DNA from: JAFGPS01 sp964628465
GTDB lineage: Bacteria; Planctomycetota; Phycisphaerae; Sedimentisphaerales; Anaerobacaceae
NCBI GenBank assembly: GCA_964628465.1
Contig: CAZVOA010000001.1
Coordinates: forward strand, 124,001-188,000
DNA length: 64,000 bases
Direction: 5' to 3'
Shown here: positions 8,291-16,248 of the stretch, one piece after another
How positions within the stretch are numbered: position 1 is the stretch's first letter
How the letters are laid out: each line of letters starts with the position of its first letter
The notes under the pieces: generated by a model
Told to the model about the DNA's origin: nothing
Database searches by the model: none
What the model saw: only the letters and a program-made list of their open reading frames with translations
Made by a program: the position numbers and the translations under genes

Positions 8291-8914
8291 ATGCTAATTA
8301 CAAAAGTAAAAATTTGCGGTATTACGAATTACGAAGACGCTGTAGCGGCTATGGACATGGGCGCTGATTTACTTGGATTCAATTTCTTCAAAAAAAGTCC
8401 GAGATATATCAGGCCAGAACAAGTCGCTGAAATTGTTGATAAATTACCAGGCTTTATCGATATTGCCGGTGTATTTGTAAATAGTCCTATCGAAGAAATT
8501 CACGAAATAATACAAATGTGTTCTCTTGAATGGGTTCAGTTACACGGTGACGAAGATCCAAAATTCTGCAACTCACTTAATTCCCACGATGTAAAAACGA
8601 TGAAAGCTATTCGTGTTAAGAGTCAGAGTGACATAGAAAGTTCGAAAGATTTCTTTACCGACGCGATTCTGCTCGATGCTTTCGACCCGGACAAATACGG
8701 CGGGACAGGTTTAACTTTCGACTGGAATATTATTGGTCATATTGACAAGAGAATATTTTTAGCAGGCGGTATTAATCCCGATAACGCTGAAGCAGCCGTA
8801 AAATTAGGTGTTTACGGAATAGATGTTTGCAGCGGCATCGAATCGAACCCCGGCATAAAAGACCATAAAAAAATGAAGCAGCTTTTCGATAATATCAGAT
8901 ATCTTAGAGGTTAA
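8291..8914 (+). CDS. trpF: Phosphoribosylanthranilate isomerase
   Basis: This 207-residue TIM barrel carries out the Amadori rearrangement of phosphoribosylanthranilate. It has the N-terminal KVKICGIT motif with the catalytic Cys, the GFNFFKKSPRYI loop, VQLHGDED, the catalytic Asp in LLDAFD, and phosphate loops LAGGINPDNA and GIDVCSGIESNPG. It is a single-function protein, not fused to TrpC. No clear Shine-Dalgarno sequence precedes the ATG. The usual trpC between trpD and trpF is missing. Confidence 0.95.
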   Translation: MLITKVKICGITNYEDAVAAMDMGADLLGFNFFKKSPRYIRPEQVAEIVDKLPGFIDIAGVFVNSPIEEIHEIIQMCSLEWVQLHGDEDPKFCNSLNSHDVKTMKAIRVKSQSDIESSKDFFTDAILLDAFDPDKYGGTGLTFDWNIIGHIDKRIFLAGGINPDNAEAAVKLGVYGIDVCSGIESNPGIKDHKKMKQLFDNIRYLRG

Positions 8915-8922
8915 AGGAAAAT

Positions 8923-10098
8923 ATGAAATATAAAGGCAGATACGGAAATTACGGTGGTTTCTACGTCCCGGAAGTGTTAATACCCGCGTTGGAAGAACTG
9001 GAAAACGCTTTTTATAAATTTTACAAAGACTCGCAGTTCACAAATGAGCTTGAGGATCTTTCTAAACATTACGCAGGCAGACCCAGCCCGTTGTATTATG
9101 CGAAAAGATTCAGTGAAATTGTCGGTTTTAAGGTATATCTGAAACGCGAGGACCTTCTTCACGGCGGTGCGCATAAAGTAAATAATGCGCTCGGACAGGG
9201 ACTTTTAGCAAAATATATGGGGAAAACCAAGTTAATTGCGGAAACAGGAGCCGGACAGCACGGTCTTGCGACCGCTATGATTGGCGCATTGTTCGGAATG
9301 GAAACAAAAATTTTCATGGGTGTCACCGACATCGAAAGACAAAGTGTCAACGTGCATAAAATGAAACTCTGCGGTGCCCAGGTTGTTGGAGTCGAGGGAG
9401 GCACTGGAACGCTAAAAGACGCGATTAACGATGCCCTTCGCTACTGGACGGCCAACGTTTCCGATACATTTTATTTGTTTGGAACAGCAGCCGGTCCGCA
9501 TCCTTATCCTACGATAGTAAAGCATTTTCAAAGCTGCATAGGAACAGAAGCCAGGCAGCAGTGCCTTGACCAGATAGGTCGACTTCCAGACATGGTAGTT
9601 GCATGCGTTGGAGGAGGAAGTAACGCGATTGGCATTTTCTCCGGTTTTCAGGATGATAAGGAAGTCAGACTTGTCGGCGTAGAAGCAGGAGGAACAAGTC
9701 TTGCCGATGGAAAAAACGCGGCGACACTTACAGCCGGTAAAATCGGTGTTCTGCATGGAGCAAAAGCTTATCTATTGCAGGATAAAGAAGGTCAGGTTTT
9801 CGATACAGAATCCGTAAGTGCCGGCCTGGACTATGCTTCCGTAGGGCCGGAACATTGCCTGCTGAAAGATACGAAAAGAGCGGAATATTTTCCCGCATAT
9901 GATGAAGATGTATTAAATGCTTTTGAGGCTCTCACGAAATGCGAAGGAATTATCCCTGCGTTGGAAAGTTCTCATGCTCTTGCGTTTCTTATGACTCATA
10001 AAAACGAAATCAGCCCGGATACTATTGTCGTAGCTAATCTTTCAGGACGCGGCGACAAGGATGTTTCCATTGTCGAAAAATACAGACCCGTAAAATAA
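8923..10098 (+). CDS. trpB: Tryptophan synthase beta chain
   Basis: This 391-residue PLP enzyme condenses indole with serine. The PLP lysine is Lys85 in GGAHKVNNALGQG. Other family motifs are GRPSPLYYA, AETGAGQHG, GCVGGGSNA-like ACVGGGSNAIG (phosphate binding), and NLSGRGDKD near the end. It is of the TrpB1 class that partners with TrpA, whose gene follows 36 bp later. The start ATG has an AAAGGA site 8 bp upstream. Confidence 0.97.
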   Translation: MKYKGRYGNYGGFYVPEVLIPALEELENAFYKFYKDSQFTNELEDLSKHYAGRPSPLYYAKRFSEIVGFKVYLKREDLLHGGAHKVNNALGQGLLAKYMGKTKLIAETGAGQHGLATAMIGALFGMETKIFMGVTDIERQSVNVHKMKLCGAQVVGVEGGTGTLKDAINDALRYWTANVSDTFYLFGTAAGPHPYPTIVKHFQSCIGTEARQQCLDQIGRLPDMVVACVGGGSNAIGIFSGFQDDKEVRLVGVEAGGTSLADGKNAATLTAGKIGVLHGAKAYLLQDKEGQVFDTESVSAGLDYASVGPEHCLLKDTKRAEYFPAYDEDVLNAFEALTKCEGIIPALESSHALAFLMTHKNEISPDTIVVANLSGRGDKDVSIVEKYRPVK

Positions 10099-10134
10099 GA
10101 TTTGAAATAAATAGAAAAATATTGGATATAATCT

Positions 10135-10950
10135 ATGAAAACATATAAAGAGACATTTTCTCAGTTGAACAGAGCCGCTTTGATACCTTTTTTCGTTATC
10201 GGTGACCCGGATTTTGACACGAGTCTGGAAATTGTAAAAAACGCGATTGATTCCGGAGCGGATATTTTAGAATTAGGCATCCCATTCTCGGATCCGATTG
10301 CCGACGGCCCGGTAATTCAAAAAGCCGATATTCGTGCCATGAAAAGCGGCATAAATATGGCGAAATCTCTCGAATTTATCAGCAAAATTAAAGAGTACAA
10401 GGATATTCCTATCGGATTACTCATGTATTATAACCTTGTATTTCAATATGGTATAGAGAAATTCTTCAACGATTGCCATAAAGCCGGTGTCAATAGCGTT
10501 TTAGTAGCAGATTTGAGCATAGATGACTCGGAAGAAATATCAGGAGCGGCACTTTCGGCGGGACTTGATACAGTATTTATGGTTACTCCAAACACAAATC
10601 CAGACAGAATGGAGCTAATCGCCTCACAAACAACCGGTTTTATTTACACTGTATCGGTTTTAGGCGTTACAGGAAGCAGAAACGAGCTTTCAAATCATAT
10701 TGAAGGACTGGTAAAGAAACTTAAATCAATTACTGATATACCAGTATGCGTTGGCTTTGGGATCAGTTCGCCAGAACACGCGGCGAGCGTAGCTAAAGCT
10801 GGAGCTGACGGCGTTATAATCGGTTCCAAAATCGTTGGATTCGTAGAAAATAATCTTAATAATAAAACTCAAATGAAAGAAGAGATTTCTGCATTTCTAA
10901 AGGATGTAAAATCCGCTATTTCCGATAATATCCCTTACAATCAGCCATAA
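10135..10950 (+). CDS. trpA: Tryptophan synthase alpha chain
   Basis: This 271-residue TIM barrel splits indole-3-glycerol phosphate to indole, passed to TrpB. The catalytic pair is visible as Glu46 in LELGIPFSDP and Asp57 in IADGPV. YTVSVLGVTGSR and VGFGISSPEHA form the flexible loop and phosphate site. It is the last gene of the operon. I see no strong terminator directly after it. Because trpC is absent from the operon, its substrate depends on an indoleglycerol-phosphate synthase gene elsewhere. Confidence 0.96.
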   Translation: MKTYKETFSQLNRAALIPFFVIGDPDFDTSLEIVKNAIDSGADILELGIPFSDPIADGPVIQKADIRAMKSGINMAKSLEFISKIKEYKDIPIGLLMYYNLVFQYGIEKFFNDCHKAGVNSVLVADLSIDDSEEISGAALSAGLDTVFMVTPNTNPDRMELIASQTTGFIYTVSVLGVTGSRNELSNHIEGLVKKLKSITDIPVCVGFGISSPEHAASVAKAGADGVIIGSKIVGFVENNLNNKTQMKEEISAFLKDVKSAISDNIPYNQP

Positions 10951-10985
10951 CAGCGAAATAATAAGGCTTTAAAGTTTGTTTTTAC

Positions 10986-11014
10986 TTGACAATCCTTATT
11001 TATTTTTATATTCT
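10986..11014 (+). promoter_or_regulatory. Promoter candidate for the secreted coiled-coil protein
   Basis: TTGACA (10986-10991), 17-bp spacer and TATTCT (11009-11014) give a good sigma70-type match. It would leave a leader of about 130 nt before the ATG at 11150. That leader contains a 7-bp hairpin (TTCAGGC 11090-11096 with GCCTGAA 11104-11110). Confidence 0.55.
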
Positions 11015-11149
11015 AATTTATGTTAATTTTAAAATATTTCAGCAATAAATCGTAATAATTCTGCGTCTTACTTAGGACAGATGGATATATTCAGGCGATT
11101 TGTGCCTGAAAAAGGAATTGTTTAAGATTAGTATGTAAGAGGCAAAATT

Positions 11150-11632
11150 ATGAAGTTTTATAATGTTAGATTTGTTTCAATATTAATTATTTTTGTTTTA
11201 GTTTCAGCGGTTTGGGCAGTAACGAAAGATACAGATGAAAATGTGAGTTCAGATACCCCAGGTAAATCGGTTGTTTCAAATACACAAAAATTCGAAATGA
11301 ATAAGAACGCCATTAAAAACAATATGAAACTTTATCAGAATTTATCTGAAGACAAAAAAGCTGCTATTAAAGATAGAATGGCTAAATTGAGCCAGAAAAG
11401 ACAAAATAATATAAAAGAAGTTGAAAAGCAGATTGAAGAATATAAACTTAAACAACAGCTTCAAAAAGCAAATAGCCCGGTTACGCAAATTGATCAATTA
11501 CAGGCTATCCAAAAAATTGCCTTAAAAGAAAATGCCACTGAAACAGCAAAAAGTCTTGAAATTTTGATTAGTTGCTATCAAAATAAACAAAAAATCAGGC
11601 TTGTAGATGATAATAAAGTGAAGGTCGAATAG
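11150..11632 (+). CDS. Small secreted coiled-coil protein, unknown function
   Basis: I do not recognise this 160-residue protein. It starts with a clear signal peptide (hydrophobic residues about 9-22, ending VSAVWA). The mature part is almost entirely Lys/Glu/Gln-rich helix, for example QKRQNNIKEVEKQIEEYK, so it is probably an elongated coiled coil in the periplasm. It sits between its own promoter and an intrinsic terminator, so it is likely monocistronic. Confidence 0.7.
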   Translation: MKFYNVRFVSILIIFVLVSAVWAVTKDTDENVSSDTPGKSVVSNTQKFEMNKNAIKNNMKLYQNLSEDKKAAIKDRMAKLSQKRQNNIKEVEKQIEEYKLKQQLQKANSPVTQIDQLQAIQKIALKENATETAKSLEILISCYQNKQKIRLVDDNKVKVE

Positions 11633-11670
11633 AAAATATTCATTAAATGTGATAATTGTTTTAATAAAAG

Positions 11671-11727
11671 TATTGCGCATATATAATACATTATCATGAG
11701 TATAATATGCGTAATATTGTTTTTTTC
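11671..11727 (+). terminator. Intrinsic terminator after the coiled-coil protein
   Basis: TATTGCGCATAT (11671-11682) pairs with ATATGCGTAATA (11705-11716) over 12 bp with one G-U. The 22-nt loop contains a small secondary repeat, and the stem is followed by TTGTTTTTTT. The loop is longer than usual, hence moderate confidence. Confidence 0.55.
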
Positions 11728-11919
11728 GTTGAGGACGGTAAAGTTTCGGACGAAGAATATTCAAATTGAAGATGTTCTTTTTTAAAAGTATATAATATTC
11801 TAATTTTCATATTCTTACGTAATTAGAGAGTTGGTTTTGTAATAAGCTTAAAGGCTAATTGTCCATTGTAGGACATAGTGATTAATAATTTTATTAAACT
11901 TGTTTTGGAGGTCAGAATT

Positions 11920-12540
11920 ATGAAGAAGTGTATTTTTGCTTCAGCAGCTATTGTTGCGGTTTTAGCAATCACATCAGGTCTATACGCACAGCCCGGTGGT
12001 ATGGGTGGCGGACCTGGTGGTGGTATGGGTGGAGCCCCCGGCGGCGGCATGATGGGCGGTGGTGGTATGATGGGCGGCGGAATGATGGGCGGTATGGGAA
12101 TGGGACCAATGATTACAGAACGTCCTGCAAAAGATAAAAGACTTGCTGCAGTAAAAGAACTTGACAAGCAAGTTGCAGCTCTGAAAGCAGCTGTCGATAA
12201 AGCTCCTGCTAAAGACCCAAATTTAGTCACAATCAAAGATGCTGACCTTACAACATACATGAATTCCTACACAGTTGAAAGCGTTGCTATAGATGCTATT
12301 CAGGCAACACTTACAACTCTTAGAGGAACACCTGCAGGTATGGGCGGTATGATGATGGGTTTTGGCCGCATGGGCGGACCATCGGAAGATGTTCTGAAAG
12401 AACTTAACACCTTAGCCAAAGACGAAAAAGCAACAAAAACAACAGCTCGTATTGACGCTTTAATCAAAGAAGCTCAGGAAAATGCTGCAAGAATGCAGGA
12501 AATGATGGGCGGCATGGGCGGCGGTATGGGTGGCTTTTAA
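11920..12540 (+). CDS. Gly/Met-rich secreted protein, paralogue 1
   Basis: This 206-residue protein starts at ATG 11920, preceded by an ideal GGAGG (11907-11911); the open frame begins 14 codons earlier but without a ribosome site. It has a signal peptide ending LYAQ, then a low-complexity run of Gly and Met (repeats of GGGMMGG). A conserved helical core follows: LAAVKELDKQVAALKAAVDK, DPNLVTIKDADLTTYM and LAKDEKATKTTARIDALIKEAQ. It ends in a Met/Gly tail. No known family comes to mind. It is the first of three tandem paralogues with nearly identical 5' leaders and signal peptides. Confidence 0.78.
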   Translation: MKKCIFASAAIVAVLAITSGLYAQPGGMGGGPGGGMGGAPGGGMMGGGGMMGGGMMGGMGMGPMITERPAKDKRLAAVKELDKQVAALKAAVDKAPAKDPNLVTIKDADLTTYMNSYTVESVAIDAIQATLTTLRGTPAGMGGMMMGFGRMGGPSEDVLKELNTLAKDEKATKTTARIDALIKEAQENAARMQEMMGGMGGGMGGF

Positions 12541-12563
12541 GGTGACATCATATGCTAATCACA

Positions 12564-12603
12564 AATAATCATTACTATTTTAACTCAAATAACAATGATT
12601 ATT
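12564..12603. repeat. 10-bp inverted repeat between paralogues 1 and 2
   Basis: AATAATCATT (12564-12573) and its perfect complement AATGATTATT (12594-12603) are separated by 20 bp. It could be a weak A+T-rich transcript-end hairpin or a binding site; there is no T-run directly after it. Confidence 0.35.
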
Positions 12604-12706
12604 AATATTATGTTGTTATGATTTTTTGTTACTCGTTTTTTTACTATTAAGTCAATAAAAAATATCATAATTTTAGTTTTATTAATTTGTTTAGGAGGTC
12701 AGTATT

Positions 12707-13324
12707 ATGAAGAAATTTGTTTTTTCGACAATTGCTGCCGTTGCGATTCTCTCAATCGCACTATGCCTCAACGCTCAACCTGCCGGTGGCGGCATGGGCG
12801 GCGCAGGCGGCGGTATGATGGGTGGAGGCGCTGGTATGATGGGCGGTGGTGCCCGTGGACTCAGAGCACGACCTGAGAAAGCTGCAAGACTTGCATCTGT
12901 AAAAGAACTTGATAAACAAGTCGCTGCACTTAAAGCCGCGATTGAAAAAGGTCCTGATAAAGATCCAAATCTGGTAACTATCAAAGATGCGGACCTTACA
13001 AAGTTCATGGATACATATACAGTTGAAAGCAATGCTATCAACACAATCCAGGCAACTCTTACATCTCTTCAGAGAGTTGCTGGTGCTGGTGCTGGCATGG
13101 GTCGTATGGGTGCTGGTGGTCCAACAGAAGCAGTTCTAACAGAACTTGCTGCTTTAGCCAAAGACGAAAAGGCAACAAAAACAGCAGCACGTATTGACGC
13201 ACTCATTCAACAAGCACAGCAGGCAGCCACAAGAGGCGGCGGTGCAGGTGCTGGCGGTGGCGCAGGTAGAGGCGGAGCTGGAGCCGGTGGCGGCCGAGGC
13301 GGACGCGGTGGAGCACAACAGTAA
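12707..13324 (+). CDS. Gly/Met-rich secreted protein, paralogue 2
   Basis: This 205-residue protein has the same plan as its upstream neighbour: AGGAGG ribosome site, signal peptide ending LNAQ, a GGMMGGG low-complexity segment, and the helical core. The core reads ASVKELDKQVAALKAAIEK, DPNLVTIKDADLTKFMDTYTVES and ALAKDEKATKTAARIDALIQQAQ. Its C-terminal tail differs, being rich in Gly, Ala and Arg (GRGGAGAGGGRGGRGG). Core identity with paralogue 1 is high, so this is a tandem duplication whose low-complexity parts have diverged fastest. Confidence 0.78.
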   Translation: MKKFVFSTIAAVAILSIALCLNAQPAGGGMGGAGGGMMGGGAGMMGGGARGLRARPEKAARLASVKELDKQVAALKAAIEKGPDKDPNLVTIKDADLTKFMDTYTVESNAINTIQATLTSLQRVAGAGAGMGRMGAGGPTEAVLTELAALAKDEKATKTAARIDALIQQAQQAATRGGGAGAGGGAGRGGAGAGGGRGGRGGAQQ

Positions 13325-13475
13325 TCAGCTTTTTCAACTATAAAAAATGATTACGATGTTCCATTATTAAAAGAGCAAGTTGTAAAAGATTAGAATTAAA
13401 AGATTTTGTAGATTAGTTAATTGTCATAGTAATAATTATTTTGAAACTTAAAAAAATATTTTGGAGGTCAGAATT

Positions 13476-14177
13476 ATGAAGAAGTTCGTATTTGCAGCAA
13501 TAGCTGTTTTAGCAGTTACATTAGTTACATTGAGTCTTAACGCACAGCCAGCCGGTGGCGGTATGGGCGGACCAGGCGGAGCAGGCGGCGGTATGATGGG
13601 CGGCGGTCCTGGCGGTGGTATGATGGGCGGCGGCGCTGGTATGATGGGTGGCGGCATGATGGGCGGCCAGAGAGGCCCTGTAGCTCGTCCTGACAAAGCT
13701 GCAAGACTCGAAGCAATTAAAACACTTGAGACACAAATTGCCGCTCTAAAGGCAGCTATCGAAAAAGCTCCTGAAAAAGATACAGCGGTTACAGCAGAGT
13801 CTGATCAGGCTACACAAGATAAAGCAACAGCAGAAAGACAAGCTGAAACTGATGCTCTTACAGCAGTCCAGACAACACTCGCATCATTAAGAGGTGGTCG
13901 TGGTGGTCGCGGTGGTATGGGCGCATCAGCTGATGTACTCTCAGAACTTCGCGTTTTAGCAAGTGGCGAAAAAGCAACAAAAACCGTTGCAAAACTTGAT
14001 GCACTCATTAAAGAAGCACAGACCACAGGCGGCGCTAGAGGCGGCCGTGGCGGCGGTATGATGGGTGGCGGCATGATGGGCGGCGGCGCTGGTATGATGG
14101 GTGGCGGCCCAGGTGCTGGAGCAGGTGCAGCCCCAGGTGCAGGTAGAGGCGGCAGAGGCGGCGCTGGTGGAGTTTAA
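13476..14177 (+). CDS. Gly/Met-rich secreted protein, paralogue 3
   Basis: This 233-residue third copy starts at ATG 13476 after GGAGG; a TTG five codons earlier opens the frame but overlaps the ribosome site. The signal peptide (ends LNAQ) is followed by the longest GGMMGGG run of the three. The core is more diverged: it keeps LEAIKTLETQIAALKAAIEK and ATKTVAKLDALIKEAQ. It replaces the DPNLVTIKDADLT part by an acidic/Thr stretch. The tail is Gly/Met/Arg rich. A strong terminator follows, closing the cluster. Confidence 0.78.
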   Translation: MKKFVFAAIAVLAVTLVTLSLNAQPAGGGMGGPGGAGGGMMGGGPGGGMMGGGAGMMGGGMMGGQRGPVARPDKAARLEAIKTLETQIAALKAAIEKAPEKDTAVTAESDQATQDKATAERQAETDALTAVQTTLASLRGGRGGRGGMGASADVLSELRVLASGEKATKTVAKLDALIKEAQTTGGARGGRGGGMMGGGMMGGGAGMMGGGPGAGAGAAPGAGRGGRGGAGGV

Positions 14178-14249
14178 TAACTTTACACTAAAGATGTTTC
14201 TACTAAAATAATGTACAAATATTTTGTTGTATATTATATGTGAAATCAT

Positions 14250-14281
14250 AAAAGGCTCTTCTTAAAGAAGAGCCTTTTTTT
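14250..14281 (+). terminator. Intrinsic terminator after the Gly/Met-rich cluster
   Basis: An 11-bp stem (AAAGGCTCTTC 14251-14261 with GAAGAGCCTTT 14267-14277) has a 5-nt loop and continues into a T-run ending at 14281. It is well formed and 70 bp after the last paralogue. Confidence 0.88.
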
Positions 14282-14419
14282 ATTATACATTTTGACAACA
14301 CGTCGGCTCTGTATGGATTCCCGGCGTCCCATGACACAAAACAGCCGTAAATTCCATCGCTGGATGGCAGACAATCGAACTAATACAACCTATATTGGCA
14401 GAAAAAAACACTACTTTTT

Positions 14420-14730
14420 GGTTTGCTTGGGTTTTTGAGTCCAATCCAAGTGTGCTCTATACTGCTGGTTCACCCAGACGGGCCGCTTCAGGGCAAGCCT
14501 GGGCATATGGTATGCCGGCAACTTTCGGCTCAAGCACGACTGCTTCTTATATATACAGCATCTGCGCCAACTATACCACCGCGGATGAGCAGCCGCAGGG
14601 AAATCAATACATGTTTACTGCCAGAGCATACGACATAGAAACAGGCCTTTACTATCACAGCGTAAGATATTATAATCCACGCTTAGGAAGATTCCAGCAG
14701 GTTGATTCCGCTGGCGTCTATAAATATTGA
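14420..14730 (+). pseudogene. Remnant of an Rhs repeat-associated core protein
   Basis: The plus-strand frame ending at 14730 carries the signature of the Rhs/YD-repeat core domain: NQYMFTARAYDIETGLYYH and SVRYYNPRLGRFQQVDSAG. This closely follows the family pattern YMFTGREYDxETGLYYYRARYYDPxxGRF. Only about 100 residues are left, the frame has only a TTG start with no ribosome site, and nothing resembling the long YD-repeat shell lies upstream. After the core it stops within a few residues. I read it as a degraded C-terminal fragment, not an active toxin or polymorphic protein. Confidence 0.65.
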
Positions 14731-14732
14731 AT

Positions 14733-16217
14733 TCATTCTTCTGAATGAGCTTCTTCAAGGAGTTTTACGATTTCTGAATAACCTTTCTGTCTTGCAATAT
14801 ATAAAGCGGTTTGTTTATTGCCTGACCTTGCATTTACATCAGCACCATTTTTTATTAGAAGCTCAACAATATCAGCATGACCTTTCTGTGATGCAATTAT
14901 CAGGGGTGAATATCCATAAATCCCACCTTTAATATTAATTGTTGCTCCTTTATCAATAAGAAACTTTACAACATCAGTCTTACCATATTCTGAAGCTAAA
15001 TATAATGCAGTTATTCCCTGGTACAACATTTCACCTTCCTGATTGATATCCGCTCCGTGTTCTAAAAGCAGTTTAACTGCTTCGATATTACCATTTGCTG
15101 ACGCAATCATAAGAGCAGTTGAATTCATACCTGTGTTACTTTTAAAAATTGTATCGACTTTAGCGCCTTTCTCCAATAGCATTTTTACAATATCAGTTTT
15201 ACCGGATTGCGTAGCCGCCATTAGAGCAGTAAAATTGTCACTCCTTCTCTTAGTATTAACATCAGCACCATTTTCCACAAGTAATCCGGCGACTTCTATG
15301 AAGCTAAAACAAGCAGCATGCCATAAGGGAATAATGCCGTCTGATTTACTTTTCATATTTACATATGCACCATGTTCTATGAGTATTTTAACAATATCAG
15401 GCGAATTTATCATAGTAGCAACCCATAGAGCAGTTAATCCACCCGTATTCCCTTGATAATTTACATCTGCACCATTATCTAAAAGAATTTTAACTACCTC
15501 TGGATGATTATAATTTGATGCAATATATAGAGCAGTGTTTTCTTCTTTAAGATTTATAGTATTAACATCGGCACCATGTTCTATAAGCAGTTTAACAACA
15601 TCGGCATGCCCTTTCTCCGACGCATACCATAGAGCAGTAATTCCAAAATTGGGATCACTGTAATTAGGATCGACTCCCTTTTCAATAAGGAATTTTACGA
15701 CTTCTAAATGACCGCTTTCTGATGCACTCATCAATGGGCTCAAACCAGTATGTGTGTTCGGATCCGCACCTTTTTCGATAAGAAGTTTAACATTATCTAT
15801 ATGCCCCATCTCCGATGCTCTCAACAATGCAGTGACACCATCTTCTGTTATAATATTGATATCTGCCCCCTTTTCAAGAAGCAACTTTACCATATCGACA
15901 TTCCTGCTTCCTGCCGCTCTGATTAAAGGTGTATCGCCATTTTGTTTTCTTTGAAAATTAACATCTGCACCATTTTCCAAAAGCAGTTTTACGATATCAA
16001 TTTCGCCAAAACCTGCCGTAAGCCATAGCATTGTAGCTCCATCAGAAGCTCTTTTAACATCAACATTTGCTCCATTAGATAATGCGTTGCGAATATCTAT
16101 TATCCTGCTTCTTTCGGCTGCGTTAATAAATTGTATATCTTTATCTGACAAGCCTGAATCTGCGAAGCAAACAGATAGGACGAAGAGAGATATAATTAAT
16201 AACGTTAATAGTTTCAT
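14733..16217 (-). CDS. Secreted ankyrin-repeat protein
   Basis: This 494-residue protein has a signal peptide (MKLLTLLIISLFVLSVCFA) followed by about 13 ankyrin repeats. They have the form TALxxASxxGHxDVVKLLIEKGADVN, about 33-35 residues each, and run to the C-terminus. The open frame starts at 16268, but the Met at 16217 directly before the signal peptide is the likely start, and it avoids overlap with the preceding gene. Ankyrin arrays are protein-binding scaffolds; exported ones in free-living bacteria have no general known role. It lies downstream of the two sulfotransferase-like genes, 31 bp after the nearer one, so may share their transcript. Confidence 0.88.
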   Translation of the reverse strand: MKLLTLLIISLFVLSVCFADSGLSDKDIQFINAAERSRIIDIRNALSNGANVDVKRASDGATMLWLTAGFGEIDIVKLLLENGADVNFQRKQNGDTPLIRAAGSRNVDMVKLLLEKGADINIITEDGVTALLRASEMGHIDNVKLLIEKGADPNTHTGLSPLMSASESGHLEVVKFLIEKGVDPNYSDPNFGITALWYASEKGHADVVKLLIEHGADVNTINLKEENTALYIASNYNHPEVVKILLDNGADVNYQGNTGGLTALWVATMINSPDIVKILIEHGAYVNMKSKSDGIIPLWHAACFSFIEVAGLLVENGADVNTKRRSDNFTALMAATQSGKTDIVKMLLEKGAKVDTIFKSNTGMNSTALMIASANGNIEAVKLLLEHGADINQEGEMLYQGITALYLASEYGKTDVVKFLIDKGATINIKGGIYGYSPLIIASQKGHADIVELLIKNGADVNARSGNKQTALYIARQKGYSEIVKLLEEAHSEE

Positions 16218-16248
16218 AAATTTAACACTTGAAATAGTGTGTATTTGT

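Noticed and set aside
11878..11919. Longer N-terminus for Gly/Met-rich paralogue 1
   Set aside because: The extension covers the GGAGG ribosome site shared by all three paralogues, whose signal peptides begin at MKK.
11823..14249. Minus-strand Pro-rich and His/Thr-rich open frames opposite the Gly/Met-rich genes
   Set aside because: They are mirror frames of GGN/ATG-rich coding sequence. The plus-strand genes have ribosome sites, signal peptides and conserved cores, while these do not.
14395..14419. Start of the Rhs-like frame at a TTG as an intact small gene
   Set aside because: No ribosome site is present, and the first residues do not match any Rhs sequence. The frame is open by chance before the core fragment.
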